Below, piece by piece: positions 38,828 to 52,431 of a stretch of DNA of 64,000 nt. A program made the position numbers and the translations under genes. This stretch comes from Chlorobiaceae bacterium (GTDB lineage: Bacteria > Bacteroidota > Chlorobiia > Chlorobiales > Chlorobiaceae). Within the stretch, counting starts at the first letter, position 1. Each line of letters begins with the position of its first letter. The notes under the pieces were generated by a model. The model made no database searches. It was not told the origin of the DNA and was given only the letters and a program-made list of their open reading frames with translations. The stretch is taken from positions 4,700 through 68,699 of the forward strand of contig JAAXWO010000014.1 in NCBI GenBank assembly GCA_013334965.1. Reading direction: 5' to 3'.

Positions 38828-38917
38828 CTTTTCGAAGCTCTTTGTTGCTGATATCTTCAGACACGCATCAGGGTCAGTTTAACCCAACGCCCAAACAATG
38901 GCACCCAAAGAATAGCT

Positions 38918-38938
38918 ATATAACTATTCAGTAATATA
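38918..38938. promoter_or_regulatory. Candidate operator upstream of rhodanese-dsrN (site 2)
   Basis: An element reading ATATAAC-T-A-T-TCAGTAATATA that matches the soe-region element at 19 of 21 bases. Here it is a near-perfect palindrome, with GCTATAT and ATATAGC as outer arms and AT-N-ACT-N4-AGT-N-AT as core. It is 91 bp upstream of the rhodanese start, within the divergent region (38828-39106) shared with glyS. Confidence 0.5.
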
Positions 38939-39106
38939 GCAACAAGCACGTATCACAATCAAGAGATTCAACGACGTTTTTCGCATGGACGATGATATGG
39001 CATAGCTTCGGGCAAGCACGTTAAATCATCATTGTTTGTTATATTTGCCATTCGGCCTCCCGATCGAGGCGCCCAATACCGTTTCCCTCAACTTCTCTTA
39101 CGAACG

Positions 39107-40582
39107 ATGAGCAATTCCGAACAAGCACGGGTGCAGAGTCAGAACATCTCCCCGGATAAAGTTATGCACAAGCTGGTTTCACTGGCCAAAAGACGCGGGT
39201 TCATCTTCCCGTCGTCCGAAATCTATGGGGGTCTTTCCGCCTGCTTCGATTACGGCCCGCTTGGAAGCGAGATGAAAAAGAACATCAAGGATCTCTGGTG
39301 GACATCGATGACGCGCCGGCACCAGAACATTGTCGGCATCGATGCGTCGATCATGATGAACCCTACGGTCTGGGAAGCCTCCGGCCATGTGGCGAGCTTC
39401 AACGACCCGATGATAGACGACCGGACGACCAAGCGCCGCTATCGCGCAGACCACCTGATCGAAAACCATATCGGCAAGCTGGTGCGCGACGGCAAAGAGT
39501 CGGACGCTGCCCGTGTCAAGGCGGCCTATGAGGCAGCGGCGACGTCCGGGGATTCGAACAAGGCGCTCTATGAGATCATCACCGGAGAGGCGATCAAGGC
39601 CCCCGACACCGGCTCGGGTGACTGGACCGACGTCCGGCAGTTCAACCTGATGTTCCAGTGCAGCATGGGCGCTGTGGCCGATACGGCCGGCATCGTCTAT
39701 CTCCGCCCTGAGACAGCACAGGGCATCTTCGTGAACTTCCACAATGTCCGCGAAGCTTCGCGCATGAAGGTTCCGTTCGGCATCGCCCAGATCGGCAAGG
39801 CTTTCCGCAACGAGATCGTCAAGGGAAACTTCATCTTCCGGATGGTGGAGTTCGAGCAGATGGAAATGCAGTACTTCCTCAAACCAGGCACACAGCTCGA
39901 AGCCTTCGAGGCCTGGAGGGAAGAGCGCTTCAACTGGTACACGGAAAGCCTCGGCATATCGAGGGAGAAACTGCACTGGTACCAGCACGACAAGCTGGCG
40001 CACTACGCCGACCTGGCTTACGACATCAAGTTCGAGTTCCCGTTCGGCATCGAGGAGATCGAAGGCATCCATTCGAGGACCGATTTCGACCTCAAACAGC
40101 ACCAGGAGTATTCCGGCAAGAACATGGAGTACATCGACCAGACGACCAACGAGCGCTACATCCCGTATGTCGTCGAAACTTCGGCAGGATGCGACCGCCT
40201 GTTCCTGGCCCTGCTTTCCGACGCCTATCATGAGGATGTGATCGACGGCGAGCCACGCGTGATGCTGAAACTCTCCCCGAAGGTCGCCCCGGTCAAGGCG
40301 GCAGTCCTTCCGCTGATGAAAAAGGGGGAGATGGGCGAAAAGGCAGAGCAGCTCTGCCGCGATCTGTCCGACAACTTCCTCGTCCAGTACGACGATGCGG
40401 CCTCCATCGGCAAGCGTTACCGTCGGCAGGACGAGATCGGCACGCCGTTCTGCTTCACAGTCGACCACCAGACGATCGAAGACGGTTCGGTGACCGTCCG
40501 CTACCGGGATACGGCAACCCAGGAGAGGATCGACATCTCGAAGGCAGGGGAGTTCCTTGCAGCAAAGCTCGTCAAAGCCTGA
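39107..40582 (+). CDS. glyS: Glycyl-tRNA synthetase (dimeric, class II)
   Basis: Charges tRNA-Gly. The 491-residue protein is the single-chain alpha2 type with class II motifs: motif 2 in [10 protein letters not shown] and motif 3 in [11 protein letters not shown]. The ATG at 39107 (MSNSEQ) gives the expected N-terminus; the frame is open upstream to 39032. No clear ribosome site is seen, as with several genes here. Confidence 0.95.
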   Translation: MSNSEQARVQSQNISPDKVMHKLVSLAKRRGFIFPSSEIYGGLSACFDYGPLGSEMKKNIKDLWWTSMTRRHQNIVGIDASIMMNPTVWEASGHVASFNDPMIDDRTTKRRYRADHLIENHIGKLVRDGKESDAARVKAAYEAAATSGDSNKALYEIITGEAIKAPDTGSGDWTDVRQFNLMFQCSMGAVADTAGIVYLRPETAQGIFVNFHNVREASRMKVPFGIAQIGKAFRNEIVKGNFIFRMVEFEQMEMQYFLKPGTQLEAFEAWREERFNWYTESLGISREKLHWYQHDKLAHYADLAYDIKFEFPFGIEEIEGIHSRTDFDLKQHQEYSGKNMEYIDQTTNERYIPYVVETSAGCDRLFLALLSDAYHEDVIDGEPRVMLKLSPKVAPVKAAVLPLMKKGEMGEKAEQLCRDLSDNFLVQYDDAASIGKRYRRQDEIGTPFCFTVDHQTIEDGSVTVRYRDTATQERIDISKAGEFLAAKLVKA

Positions 40583-40599
40583 AAACCATAAGTGATTCA

Positions 40600-41739
40600 A
40601 TGCATTACGATGTCGCAGTCATAGGAGGAGGGCCGTCCGGCGCCGTTGCCGCTGCCGAGCTTGCAAAAGCCGGGCATTCGACCATCCTCATCGAACGGAA
40701 CCTTGCCAACGTCAAGCCCTGTGGGGGTGCGATCCCCCTGGGGCTGATCGAAGAGTTCGCCATCCCCGATGAACTCGTCGAGAAAAAGTTGACCAGGATG
40801 AGCGTGCGGTCGCCGCAGGGCAGAATGATCTCCATGCATATGCCGAACGGCTACGTCGGCATGGTTCGCAGGGAGCGGTTCGACCGGTACCTGAGGGACG
40901 AGGCCGTAAAGGCGGGCGCGGAGCTGACGGAGGCGCTCGTGAAGAAGATCGAGCAGTCTCATGACCGCTTCACCATCCATCTCTCAAAAGAGCTCCCTCC
41001 GGTGCAGGCGACCTATATCATCGGCGCAGACGGTGCGAACTCAAAAACGGCCGACGAATTGGGATTTCCGCCCAATGACCTGAAGGTGATCGCCATGCAG
41101 CAGCGGTTCCACTACTGCGAGGAGCTGAAGCCTTATGAGGAGCTGGTTGAGATCTGGTTCGACGGAGAGGTTTCCCCTGACTTCTATGGGTGGATATTCC
41201 CGAAAACCGACCACATCGCCATCGGCACGGGGACCGAGGAGCATCGCCACAACATCAGACAGCTGCAACGGCGATTCGTGGAAAAGATCGGCATCAAGGA
41301 AAAGCCTTACCTGGACGAGGCGGCAAAAATCCCCATGAAGCCTCGCCGCTCATTCACGCAGGAGAGGGCGATCCTTGTCGGCGACGCAGCCGGCCTGGTG
41401 ACCCCGGCAAACGGCGAGGGGATCTTCTTCGCCATGCGTTCGGGCAAGCTCGGAGCCCTTGCGATGATCGACAGGATTCGTAACCGGACACCGCTTGCAG
41501 AATACGAGAAGAACTTCAGGAAGCTCTACTCCCCCATCTTCTTCGGACTCCAGATGCTTCAGTCGGTCTACTACAAAAACGACCGCCTGCGCGAAAGCTT
41601 TGTCGCCATCTGCAAAGACAGGGACGTACAGGAGATCACCTTCGATTCCTACCTGTACAAGAAGATGGTGCCTGCACCGTGGAGCGTCCAGATGAAGATC
41701 ATGGCCAAGAACATCTATCACCTCGCCAGGGGCTGCTGA
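40600..41739 (+). CDS. bchP: Geranylgeranyl reductase of bacteriochlorophyll synthesis
   Basis: A 379-residue flavoprotein of the BchP/ChlP type. It has an N-terminal FAD site ([23 protein letters not shown]), a CGGAIP motif and a second FAD block ([19 protein letters not shown]). It reduces geranylgeranyl to phytyl on bacteriochlorophyll a or on the diphosphate with NADPH. This gene marks the organism as phototrophic. It starts 17 bp after glyS and ends directly at the next gene. Confidence 0.92.
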   Translation: MHYDVAVIGGGPSGAVAAAELAKAGHSTILIERNLANVKPCGGAIPLGLIEEFAIPDELVEKKLTRMSVRSPQGRMISMHMPNGYVGMVRRERFDRYLRDEAVKAGAELTEALVKKIEQSHDRFTIHLSKELPPVQATYIIGADGANSKTADELGFPPNDLKVIAMQQRFHYCEELKPYEELVEIWFDGEVSPDFYGWIFPKTDHIAIGTGTEEHRHNIRQLQRRFVEKIGIKEKPYLDEAAKIPMKPRRSFTQERAILVGDAAGLVTPANGEGIFFAMRSGKLGALAMIDRIRNRTPLAEYEKNFRKLYSPIFFGLQMLQSVYYKNDRLRESFVAICKDRDVQEITFDSYLYKKMVPAPWSVQMKIMAKNIYHLARGC

Positions 41740-42411
41740 ATGCTGCTCTCACTGCCCAACTGGATCATCCATCTCTTCTCGGCCCTCGAGTGGGGAGTGG
41801 CGGTCGTGATGCTCTACCGTTACGGTCGGCTGATCGGCAGAAGGGATGTAAGCCGATTCGGCCTGTTCATGATCCCTCACTGGATAGGGAGCTGGTTCGT
41901 ACTCTCCTATCACCTGACGGGGGACGCCGTTCCGCAACTGCTCGACATGTCCGAGCTGATAAACCTTGTCGGCAGCATCTGCCTGCTCAACGCCACCATT
42001 GCGATACTGAAACACACCCGCGGCAAAGAGGTCGCCGTCGCGGGTGCAGTCATCGGTGGGATAGCCGTGAGCGGCCATCCGCAATCCTACATGGGAAACA
42101 ACATCTTCGACGCCATCCTGCAGGTTTCGAGCGTCGTCTACATGGTTTTTCTTGTGCTGCTGCTGAAGGTAAGAAAACGGGATCCTGAAGTTTTTTCAGG
42201 CTTGACCGTGGGCGGGTTCTGGTTCGTGCTGGTCTTTATTTCGGTGACGGTCTTCTGTATGTACCTGGCTACAGAGGTTAGGGGATACATGACGCTCTCC
42301 CATGACGACCTGCTGCACGGCATGGCGGAAAGCCTCCTGAGCATAAGCAACCTGATGATCGTGCTCGGCATCCACCAGCAGACCAGAAGGCACCTTCAAA
42401 AAATATCGTAA
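41740..42411 (+). CDS. DUF2499 (Ycf49-like) membrane protein
   Basis: A 223-residue membrane protein with about six helices. The first third (LSLPNWIIHLFSALEWGVAVVMLYRYG) matches the DUF2499/Ycf49 pattern known from cyanobacteria and plastids. The second half is a separate set of helices around FDAILQVSSVVYMVFLVLLL. The ATG directly follows the bchP TGA, so translation is coupled. Function is unknown; the linkage to bchP suggests a role in photosynthesis or pigment membranes. Confidence 0.75.
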   Translation: MLLSLPNWIIHLFSALEWGVAVVMLYRYGRLIGRRDVSRFGLFMIPHWIGSWFVLSYHLTGDAVPQLLDMSELINLVGSICLLNATIAILKHTRGKEVAVAGAVIGGIAVSGHPQSYMGNNIFDAILQVSSVVYMVFLVLLLKVRKRDPEVFSGLTVGGFWFVLVFISVTVFCMYLATEVRGYMTLSHDDLLHGMAESLLSISNLMIVLGIHQQTRRHLQKIS

Positions 42412-42436
42412 GCTGTTGACGTGGAAGGCAAAGGGC

Positions 42437-44155
42437 TCAGGGCTTGAGCAGCGCCCGGTAACCATTCGGATCGCTGAGCAGCCGGAACGCCTTGGCCACG
42501 ACAGAATCATCCTCGATGGCAGCCCGCTTTGCCGCACGTTCGTCGTAATGGCGTATAACCTCCCTTCTTGCGGCTGACGTTATCCTGGTTGAATCCTGCG
42601 CAATCTTCTTCCTGTTCATCACGCCAAACTCCTTCTCCAGGACATCCAGTTTTCCGGAAAGCGCGTCCGGGTCCATCCCGCCCTCCTTTTGGATAAACAC
42701 CCTCAGGCTGTCCAGCCCCTGCTGGGGTTTGGAACGGTATGAGAAGCGCTCGCTTTCGACAAAGCGGCTGAAATCATCGAAAAGGGGAATCGACTGCAAT
42801 CTCGTGACCTGATAATCAGGATGCGCCCTGTGAAAGCGTGAAGCATACCTGAAAAACATACCGTTTTTCTCCAGCGCCTGCTCGTAGTCCGAAGGTACGA
42901 CGGCAGACGCGGTGATGTCCGGCCTGACGCCTCCGCCTCCGTAGACCTTTCGCCTGTTTCGGGTATAATAGACTTTGGTCGAATCGTACGCCCCGCCTGC
43001 CGTCAGCACCTTGCGATGCCCCTCTGGATGCGTGAGCGGTTTCTGGATGAGCCTCCCGGACGGCGTGTAGTATTTGGCGGTCGTCAGCTTGAGCATGTGG
43101 TCATAAGGCAACGAAATAACGGACTGCACCAGACCCTTGCCGAAAGATCCCTCGCCAAGGATGACGCCACGATCATGCTCCTGGATCGCTCCGGCAAGGA
43201 TCTCGGCTGCTGAGGCGCTGTCCCCGTCGATCAGGACAACCATGGGCAGTGATGGAACAAGCGGCTCGTTCGTGGTTACGAAAACCTGCTCGCTCTCAGC
43301 GGTTCGACCTCGGGTGGATACTACCCTGCTGCCCTTTTCGACAAACAGTGCGGCGGCATCCACGGCAGAGGTGAGCAGGCCGCCCGGGTTGCCGCGGAGG
43401 TCGAGCACGATTCCCTTCATGTTGACCCTCTCTTTTTCAGAACGGCTCTTCAACGACTCAAGGGCATTGCGAAGCTCCTCTTTCGAGTGCTCCCCGAAAC
43501 TGTTCATCTCCACATATCCGATCGAGTCGAACATGCTGTAATAGGGGACGGTGCTTACCCTGACCTCCTCCCGCTTAAGGGTATAGAGCTTGTCGCCTCC
43601 TTCGCCGTCCCGTTTAACCGAGAGCTTGACGATCGTCCCGACCGATCCCTTGATCAGCGCCTTGACATCGTCGACGGATTTATTGCCGACCGAAGTACCG
43701 TTGACGGCTACGATCCTGTCGCCGACCCGCAAGCCGGCTTTTGCCGCCGCCTGGCCATCGATCACCGAGGAGATGAAAACATCCCCTGAAATGACGCCGA
43801 TCATGATACCGATGCCTGCGTACTGCCCGCTGGTCATTTCATCGAGTTCGTCTGACTGCGCCTCGTCGAGAAATGAGGTATAGGGATCAAGATGGTCGAG
43901 CATGCCGTCGATGCCTGAAAACATGAGCTCACTGACATTGACGGAATCGACGTAGTTCTCCGACACCTCCTTGTACACCTCTCCGAGAAGATCGATGCTT
44001 CGGGCGACTGAAAAATAGTCCGTTTTTGCCTTGGTTACCGCGAAGCCGCGACCGGGAAGCATGGTGACGAGCAACGCCGCTGAAGAAAAAACGACGGCAA
44101 ACCTCGCCCCCCGGGAAACAGCGCGGAAGATTCCGCAGGAAGGGGCCTCACTCAT
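42437..44155 (-). CDS. C-terminal processing peptidase (S41 family)
   Basis: A 572-residue tail-specific protease with a signal sequence (AVVFSSAALLVTMLPGRGFA), a PDZ domain at about 110-180 and an S41 domain with a catalytic Ser in DGDSASAAEILAGAI and a Lys in GSFGKGLVQS. It trims C-termini of envelope proteins; in phototrophs the D1 maturation protease is related, but there is no photosystem II here. The ATG at 44155 is chosen; a GTG at 44167 overlaps the dapD stop. It follows dapD, probably in one operon. Confidence 0.9.
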   Translation of the reverse strand: MSEAPSCGIFRAVSRGARFAVVFSSAALLVTMLPGRGFAVTKAKTDYFSVARSIDLLGEVYKEVSENYVDSVNVSELMFSGIDGMLDHLDPYTSFLDEAQSDELDEMTSGQYAGIGIMIGVISGDVFISSVIDGQAAAKAGLRVGDRIVAVNGTSVGNKSVDDVKALIKGSVGTIVKLSVKRDGEGGDKLYTLKREEVRVSTVPYYSMFDSIGYVEMNSFGEHSKEELRNALESLKSRSEKERVNMKGIVLDLRGNPGGLLTSAVDAAALFVEKGSRVVSTRGRTAESEQVFVTTNEPLVPSLPMVVLIDGDSASAAEILAGAIQEHDRGVILGEGSFGKGLVQSVISLPYDHMLKLTTAKYYTPSGRLIQKPLTHPEGHRKVLTAGGAYDSTKVYYTRNRRKVYGGGGVRPDITASAVVPSDYEQALEKNGMFFRYASRFHRAHPDYQVTRLQSIPLFDDFSRFVESERFSYRSKPQQGLDSLRVFIQKEGGMDPDALSGKLDVLEKEFGVMNRKKIAQDSTRITSAARREVIRHYDERAAKRAAIEDDSVVAKAFRLLSDPNGYRALLKP

Positions 44156-44163
44156 GGAGCCTG

Positions 44164-45024
44164 TCACCTGAGGGCGCTTTCAAGGGCTGTGGCGCTGTCT
44201 GTCCGATCATCGCGGTATTTCACGATGATCGGTGTGTAGATCGAAAGGCCGTGCTCATTGGCGAAATCGCCTTTCACCTGGCGGGACCCTGCGACGACGA
44301 CTGCGCCCTCCGGAATGACAAGCGGAGATTCGGAAGTTTTCCTGAGGATGGTCCCGTTCACGAGGTCGTAAACCGGTGTAGAGCCGTTCAGGATGACCCC
44401 TGTGCCTATCACCGCGCGCTTCCTGACGATGGTCCCTTCGTAGATGCCGCAGTTGCCTCCGACCATGACCTCGTCCTCAATGATGACCGGCATGGCGCCG
44501 ATCGGCTCAAGCACGCCACCCACCTGCACCGCGGCAGAGAGATGGACTTTTTTGCCTACCTGGGCACAGCTTCCGACAAGCGCATGGGAGTCGATCATGG
44601 TGCCTTCGTCCACCCATGCCCCCACGTTGACGTATGCCGGCGGCATCATGACCACCGACGGTGCGAGGTAGGCGCCGTCGCGCACCGACGAACCACCGGG
44701 CACGATCCTGACGTTATCTGCGGCAGTGAACTGCCTGAGGGGGTAGGTGTCCTTGTCGATAAAGGAGAAACTGCCTGTACCGGCAAGCTCGACATGGCTC
44801 TCGTGGAGCACGCCGAGCCGCATGCCGACGAGGATCCCCTGCTTGACCCACTGGTTGACCGTCCAGCCGCTACCGGAAGGCTCGGCGGCACGGATAGAGC
44901 CTTTGTTGAGAAGCTCCTTGAATCGACCGAAAACGACCCGGACCTCCGGATCAGCCTTGAGCTGGTCGGCGTTGAGTGACGAATATGCGAGAATCTGTTC
45001 CCTGACCTGCTGGTGCTGTTCCAT
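44164..45024 (-). CDS. dapD: 2,3,4,5-tetrahydropyridine-2,6-dicarboxylate N-succinyltransferase
   Basis: A step in lysine/diaminopimelate synthesis that uses succinyl-CoA. The 286-residue protein has a helical N-domain and a left-handed beta-helix with hexapeptide repeats ([30 protein letters not shown]). [12 protein letters not shown] is a family motif. It lies between the RNase E/G gene and ctp, all leftward, with dapD starting 26 bp after rng. Confidence 0.94.
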   Translation of the reverse strand: MEQHQQVREQILAYSSLNADQLKADPEVRVVFGRFKELLNKGSIRAAEPSGSGWTVNQWVKQGILVGMRLGVLHESHVELAGTGSFSFIDKDTYPLRQFTAADNVRIVPGGSSVRDGAYLAPSVVMMPPAYVNVGAWVDEGTMIDSHALVGSCAQVGKKVHLSAAVQVGGVLEPIGAMPVIIEDEVMVGGNCGIYEGTIVRKRAVIGTGVILNGSTPVYDLVNGTILRKTSESPLVIPEGAVVVAGSRQVKGDFANEHGLSIYTPIIVKYRDDRTDSATALESALR

Positions 45025-45050
45025 ATACTTCGATGCTTCTTTGCTGTTGT

Positions 45051-46754
45051 TCAGTTGTACTCTGCTGTTATGTCGCTGCTTGTTTTCCTGTTGTAGAACC
45101 GGAAGTCGTCGCTGCGAAGACTTTCATCAGGCTTGATCCTGACGAAGATCATGTGCTGCAGGAACCACTTCAGTTCGGTCTTCATGTCGCTGTTGCGCAT
45201 GGGCTCGAGAACTGTCGGGCTGACGTGGAGATCGAGCTGCTGGAACTTGACCTTCTGGCGCAAAGCGTATTTCCTGAGCCAGCGTTCGATCTGGTTGATC
45301 GTCGTGAATCTTGCCTGGACCACGCCTGTTCCTCCGCATGCCGGACACTGGTCGCCCATCCTCTGCATGAGGCTGGGACGTATCCTTTCACGGGTGATCT
45401 GCATGATCCCGAAATCAGAAAGCGGAAGGATATTGGATTTTGCGCGGTCGTTGCGAAGCTCGGCCTTCATGGAATCGTAGACCTTCTTCGAGTTTTTCGG
45501 ATCGATCATGTCGATGAAATCGACGACGATGATGCCGCCGATATCCCTGAGCCTGAGCTGGCGCACGACCTCTTTGGCCGCTTCGAGGTTGGTCTTGAGC
45601 GAGTTCTCCTCCTGTTCGCGCTTGGCTGCGTAGCGGCCGCTGTTGACGTCGACGACCACCATAGCCTCGGTATGTTCGATGATGATGTAACCACCGGACT
45701 TCAGCCACACCTTCCTCGAAAAGATCGATTCGACATCCTTGGCGATACCGTACCCTTCGAAAAGGGGAAGCTTGCCCTGATGGAGCGACACGTTCCTGAC
45801 CATGTCCGGAGCGGCCCACTGGATGTAGTTGAGCGTTTCGTTGTAGATCGAGTTCGAGTTGGCAACGATTTCGGTGACGTCCGTGGTCAGCGAGTCGCGC
45901 AGCACGCTCGAAATGATGGTATCCTCCTTGAATATCAGCTGCGGAGGCGCGGCATCCTGAAGCTTCTCCTCGATCTGCTTCCATTTGGAAAGCAGTTTTT
46001 CGAGATCCTGCTGCAGGAGCGTCTCCTCCTGATGCTCTGCGACCGTCCTTATGATCGCGCCGAACCCTTCGGGCAGCATCGAGCGCACGAGCTTCTTGAG
46101 GCGAGCGCGCTCCTTGCGCACCACGACCCTTCGCGAAACGGCGATCTGGCCTCCGCCGAACGGAAGCAGGACCATGAAACGACCGGCAATGGTGATATCC
46201 GAGGTAAGACGGGAGCCCTTGCTGCCGATAGGCTCCTTGATGACCTGGACAAGGATGGAGTCGTTCGGTTTCAGCTTGCTGGCGATCATCTGCGTATATG
46301 ACTGTCGGCGGGCCTCAGCCTCCCTGGACGTTGTCGGACGGGGTTCGCCCTTTCCGGGCCCCGAAGGCCGTGCCGCGTCCCTCGCTGGTGCCGGGGCAGT
46401 ATCTTCGGCATCGATATCATCGCCCTCTTCGTCTTCGATCTCGCCTTCATCGACCGCCGACTCGTCGTCGTCATCGTCCTCGATCAACGCGCGATAATCT
46501 TCGCTGGTCGTTCCCACATCGGAAAAGTGGAGGAAACCGTCGGACTTCTGCCCGATGTCAACGAATGCCGCCTTGAGGCCTTCGACCACCTTGTGCACCC
46601 TTCCGAGATAGATGTCCCCGATGCTTCTCATGCTTTCAGGGCGCTCTATGATCAACTCCGCAAGACGTCCCTCTTCGACGAGGGCGACCTGGATCTCGTC
46701 TCCAGTCTTGTTCATCAGGAGCTGCTTCTTCACATTCTTCTTCATTACCTGCAT
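45051..46754 (-). CDS. rng: Ribonuclease E/G family endoribonuclease
   Basis: A 567-residue RNase G-sized protein that cleaves single-stranded RNA in rRNA maturation and mRNA decay. It has an S1 domain from about residue 35, the RNase E/G catalytic core ([26 protein letters not shown]) and the zinc-link CPACGG. The S1 domain is split by an acidic, low-complexity insert at about 90-150 ([20 protein letters not shown]). It lacks the long RNase E degradosome tail. Confidence 0.9.
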   Translation of the reverse strand: MQVMKKNVKKQLLMNKTGDEIQVALVEEGRLAELIIERPESMRSIGDIYLGRVHKVVEGLKAAFVDIGQKSDGFLHFSDVGTTSEDYRALIEDDDDDESAVDEGEIEDEEGDDIDAEDTAPAPARDAARPSGPGKGEPRPTTSREAEARRQSYTQMIASKLKPNDSILVQVIKEPIGSKGSRLTSDITIAGRFMVLLPFGGGQIAVSRRVVVRKERARLKKLVRSMLPEGFGAIIRTVAEHQEETLLQQDLEKLLSKWKQIEEKLQDAAPPQLIFKEDTIISSVLRDSLTTDVTEIVANSNSIYNETLNYIQWAAPDMVRNVSLHQGKLPLFEGYGIAKDVESIFSRKVWLKSGGYIIIEHTEAMVVVDVNSGRYAAKREQEENSLKTNLEAAKEVVRQLRLRDIGGIIVVDFIDMIDPKNSKKVYDSMKAELRNDRAKSNILPLSDFGIMQITRERIRPSLMQRMGDQCPACGGTGVVQARFTTINQIERWLRKYALRQKVKFQQLDLHVSPTVLEPMRNSDMKTELKWFLQHMIFVRIKPDESLRSDDFRFYNRKTSSDITAEYN

Positions 46755-46886
46755 CTATTAATGGTTATTCCTTAAAAAATATAACACTTCCGGACTTTGT
46801 CCGTTGCCTGATTCATCGAACATTTTTGTCGATTTTCCGAATTTTCGCACCTTGTATTCTGCACCCCCTGAAACCTTGATCCATTC

Positions 46887-47504
46887 ATGCTCACAACAGC
46901 TTACGAAATCCCGCTCTGGCAGGAACTGAACCGCGTCTGCGGCATCGATGAAGCCGGACGGGGACCGCTGGCAGGCCCGGTTGTCGCGGCCGCTGTGGTA
47001 TTTCCCCGCCATTTCAGGCCAGAGGGCATCCTGGAACGTCTCGACGACTCAAAAACCCTTTCGGCTGAACTCCGCAGCAAACTGGTGCCGGCCATCCATG
47101 AGGCCGCAGAGGCATGGGCCGTCGGCATCGTCGACGCTGAAACTATCGACCGGATCAACATCCTTCAGGCAACCATGCTCGCCATGAACATGGCGGTTGA
47201 ATCGCTCGGCTCGATGCCGGAGCTGCTGCTCGTGGACGGCAACAGGTTCAGCCCAAGCCTCCCGGTGCCTTACCGGACCATAGTGAAAGGTGACTCGAAG
47301 GTGTTTTCCATCGCAGCCGCATCAGTGCTTGCAAAAACCTGCAGGGACGAACTGATGACCGCATATGCGGAACAATACCCCGGATATGGGTTCGAGCTGC
47401 ATTTCGGATATCCGACGACCATGCACGTCGAGGCCATAGCCGCCCGCGGACGCTGCACAATCCACAGGAAAAGCTTCAAGTTACGTAAATTGGGGGAAAA
47501 ATAA
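46887..47504 (+). CDS. rnhB: Ribonuclease HII
   Basis: Removes ribonucleotides from DNA. The 205-residue protein has the catalytic acids in [15 protein letters not shown] and in LLLVDGNRF, then the family C-terminal HFGYPTTMH block. It is divergent from the RNase E/G gene and followed by yraN, a common rnhB-yraN pairing. Confidence 0.96.
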   Translation: MLTTAYEIPLWQELNRVCGIDEAGRGPLAGPVVAAAVVFPRHFRPEGILERLDDSKTLSAELRSKLVPAIHEAAEAWAVGIVDAETIDRINILQATMLAMNMAVESLGSMPELLLVDGNRFSPSLPVPYRTIVKGDSKVFSIAAASVLAKTCRDELMTAYAEQYPGYGFELHFGYPTTMHVEAIAARGRCTIHRKSFKLRKLGEK

Positions 47505-47517
47505 CCTTTCCGTGGCC

Positions 47518-47904
47518 ATGAATGCCCAACACAGGCTCGGAGCCGAAGGCGAAAAGCTTGCAGCAATGCATCTTGCGGGCAAGGGATACAGGATCGTGGC
47601 CCGCAATTTCCGCTTTCACAGAAACGAAATCGACATCGTCGCTCATGACGGCGACGAACTCTGCTTCATCGAAGTGAAAACCAGGGCGTCTCTCGACAAG
47701 GGACACCCTGCCGAAGCGGTCACTCCAAGGAAGCAGAAGGAGATCGCAAGGGCTGCTTCCGGCTATCTCGCAGGACAGAAAAACCCATGGGTGAACTGCC
47801 GTTTCGACGTCATCACCATCATCGCAAAACATATGGACGGCGCGTCGATTCTCGACTATGAACTCGAGCATTTCAAGGCGGCCTTCATGGCTGGAGAGGG
47901 TTGA
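47518..47904 (+). CDS. YraN family (UPF0102) endonuclease-like protein
   Basis: A 128-residue protein with the nuclease-fold motif RNEIDIVAHDGDELCFIEVKTR, which carries the acidic residues and Lys seen in Holliday-junction-resolvase-like folds. Its cellular role is not established. The ATG at 47518 is used; a GTG at 47512 is as likely. It lies 13 bp after rnhB. Confidence 0.9.
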   Translation: MNAQHRLGAEGEKLAAMHLAGKGYRIVARNFRFHRNEIDIVAHDGDELCFIEVKTRASLDKGHPAEAVTPRKQKEIARAASGYLAGQKNPWVNCRFDVITIIAKHMDGASILDYELEHFKAAFMAGEG

Positions 47905-47911
47905 TAAATAG

Positions 47912-51226
<3,315 letters not shown>

Positions 51227-51429
51227 AACGTACTGGGTTTGCTTTTGGGGGTTCCCCCATGCATGAAACAACTTTCCGATTCGGCGAACGTTGTGGCGAC
51301 ATCAAAAGCCAGTCCCTCATGGATGGACATGACGGCCGTTCGAGCCATCGAAAGCACAACATACAGAGAATCTGCCTTACGGACAAGAGGTGAGATCGGG
51401 GATCAGTGCGGAGAAATCGATCGGAGCTT

Positions 51430-51469
51430 ACGCATCCATGAGGCAATAAAAGCGGACTCATGGATGCGT
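51430..51469. terminator. Stem-loop between secF and the PPIase gene
   Basis: A perfect 12-bp inverted repeat (ACGCATCCATGA / TCATGGATGCGT) with a 16-nt loop lies 15 bp past the secF stop. No T-run follows, so it may be a 3' hairpin rather than a classic terminator. The rest of 51227-51483 has a short GGGGG-TT-CCCCC hairpin and nothing else evident. Confidence 0.55.
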
Positions 51470-51483
51470 GGGCAAAAATAACG

Positions 51484-52410
51484 TTATGCGCCCCTGAGCT
51501 TGATGGCGCTGTTGGCTCTCTTATGCATGTCGAATACGAGAGGAGCCGCGACGAAAATAGAGGAATAGGTACCGATAAGAATGCCTGCAAACATGGCAAA
51601 TGCAAATCCGCGGATTGCAGGGCCTGCGAAAAAGAAGAGCACCAGGACTGAGATCATGACGGTACCGGAGGTAATGATGGTCCGGGAAAGCGTCTGGTTC
51701 ATGCTCTCGTTGAAAATCCGCTCATAATCGGCAGGCTTCTGGCCGCGGACACGCTCACGGATACGGTCATAGACGACGACCGTGTCGGTTATCGAATAAC
51801 CGGCGATGGTCAGGAACGCGGCAATGATGCTCTGGTCCACTTCGAGAGGCATGAAATCAAAAATACCGCCGAGAAGGCTGAACAGGCCAAGAACGGTCAG
51901 CACGTCATGAAAGATAGCGACGACGCCTGCCGCTGCGAACTTGAACTCGAACCGTATGCTGACATAGAGCAGGATACCGATCATGGCGGCAACCAAAGCC
52001 TTGATGGCAGAAAATTTCATGTCCGACGCAATGCTTGGACCGACAGCCTGGATGCTGAGGATCTGGGCGGGATTGCCCTGAAGGCGAGATGCGAGGGCAT
52101 TGGTAATCAGGGCTTTAAGGTTTGTCGTTTCGCCATGAAAATCGGTACGCAACAAAACCGCACTGTCCTTTCCATACTGTTTGACGGACCCGTTAACCCC
52201 GGCACTGGTGAGAATGGCTCTTACCGCACCGACATCGACAGGTTTGTTGAATCCGATCACCACCTCGGAACCGCCCTTGAAATCGATTCCGTAATTGAGC
52301 CCCCTGGTGAAGAGGGAGACCAGGCCCGAAACAAGAAGCACGCACGATATGATATAGGCAACCTTGCGATGCTTGATGAAGTTGAAGTTTGTCTTTTTGA
52401 AAACCCGCAT
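51484..52410 (-). CDS. secF: Protein translocase subunit SecF
   Basis: A 308-residue membrane protein with six helices, the periplasmic P1-like domain between helices 1 and 2, and the conserved YSITDTVVVYDRIRE motif. With SecD it pulls exported proteins forward using proton motive force. It starts 21 bp after secD. Confidence 0.97.
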   Translation of the reverse strand: MRVFKKTNFNFIKHRKVAYIISCVLLVSGLVSLFTRGLNYGIDFKGGSEVVIGFNKPVDVGAVRAILTSAGVNGSVKQYGKDSAVLLRTDFHGETTNLKALITNALASRLQGNPAQILSIQAVGPSIASDMKFSAIKALVAAMIGILLYVSIRFEFKFAAAGVVAIFHDVLTVLGLFSLLGGIFDFMPLEVDQSIIAAFLTIAGYSITDTVVVYDRIRERVRGQKPADYERIFNESMNQTLSRTIITSGTVMISVLVLFFFAGPAIRGFAFAMFAGILIGTYSSIFVAAPLVFDMHKRANSAIKLRGA

Positions 52411-52431
52411 ACCAGCTGATGTGTTGAATAT

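Noticed and set aside
39179-40600. 473-codon minus-strand frame opposite glyS
   Set aside because: It mirrors glyS, with no motifs and a biased composition.
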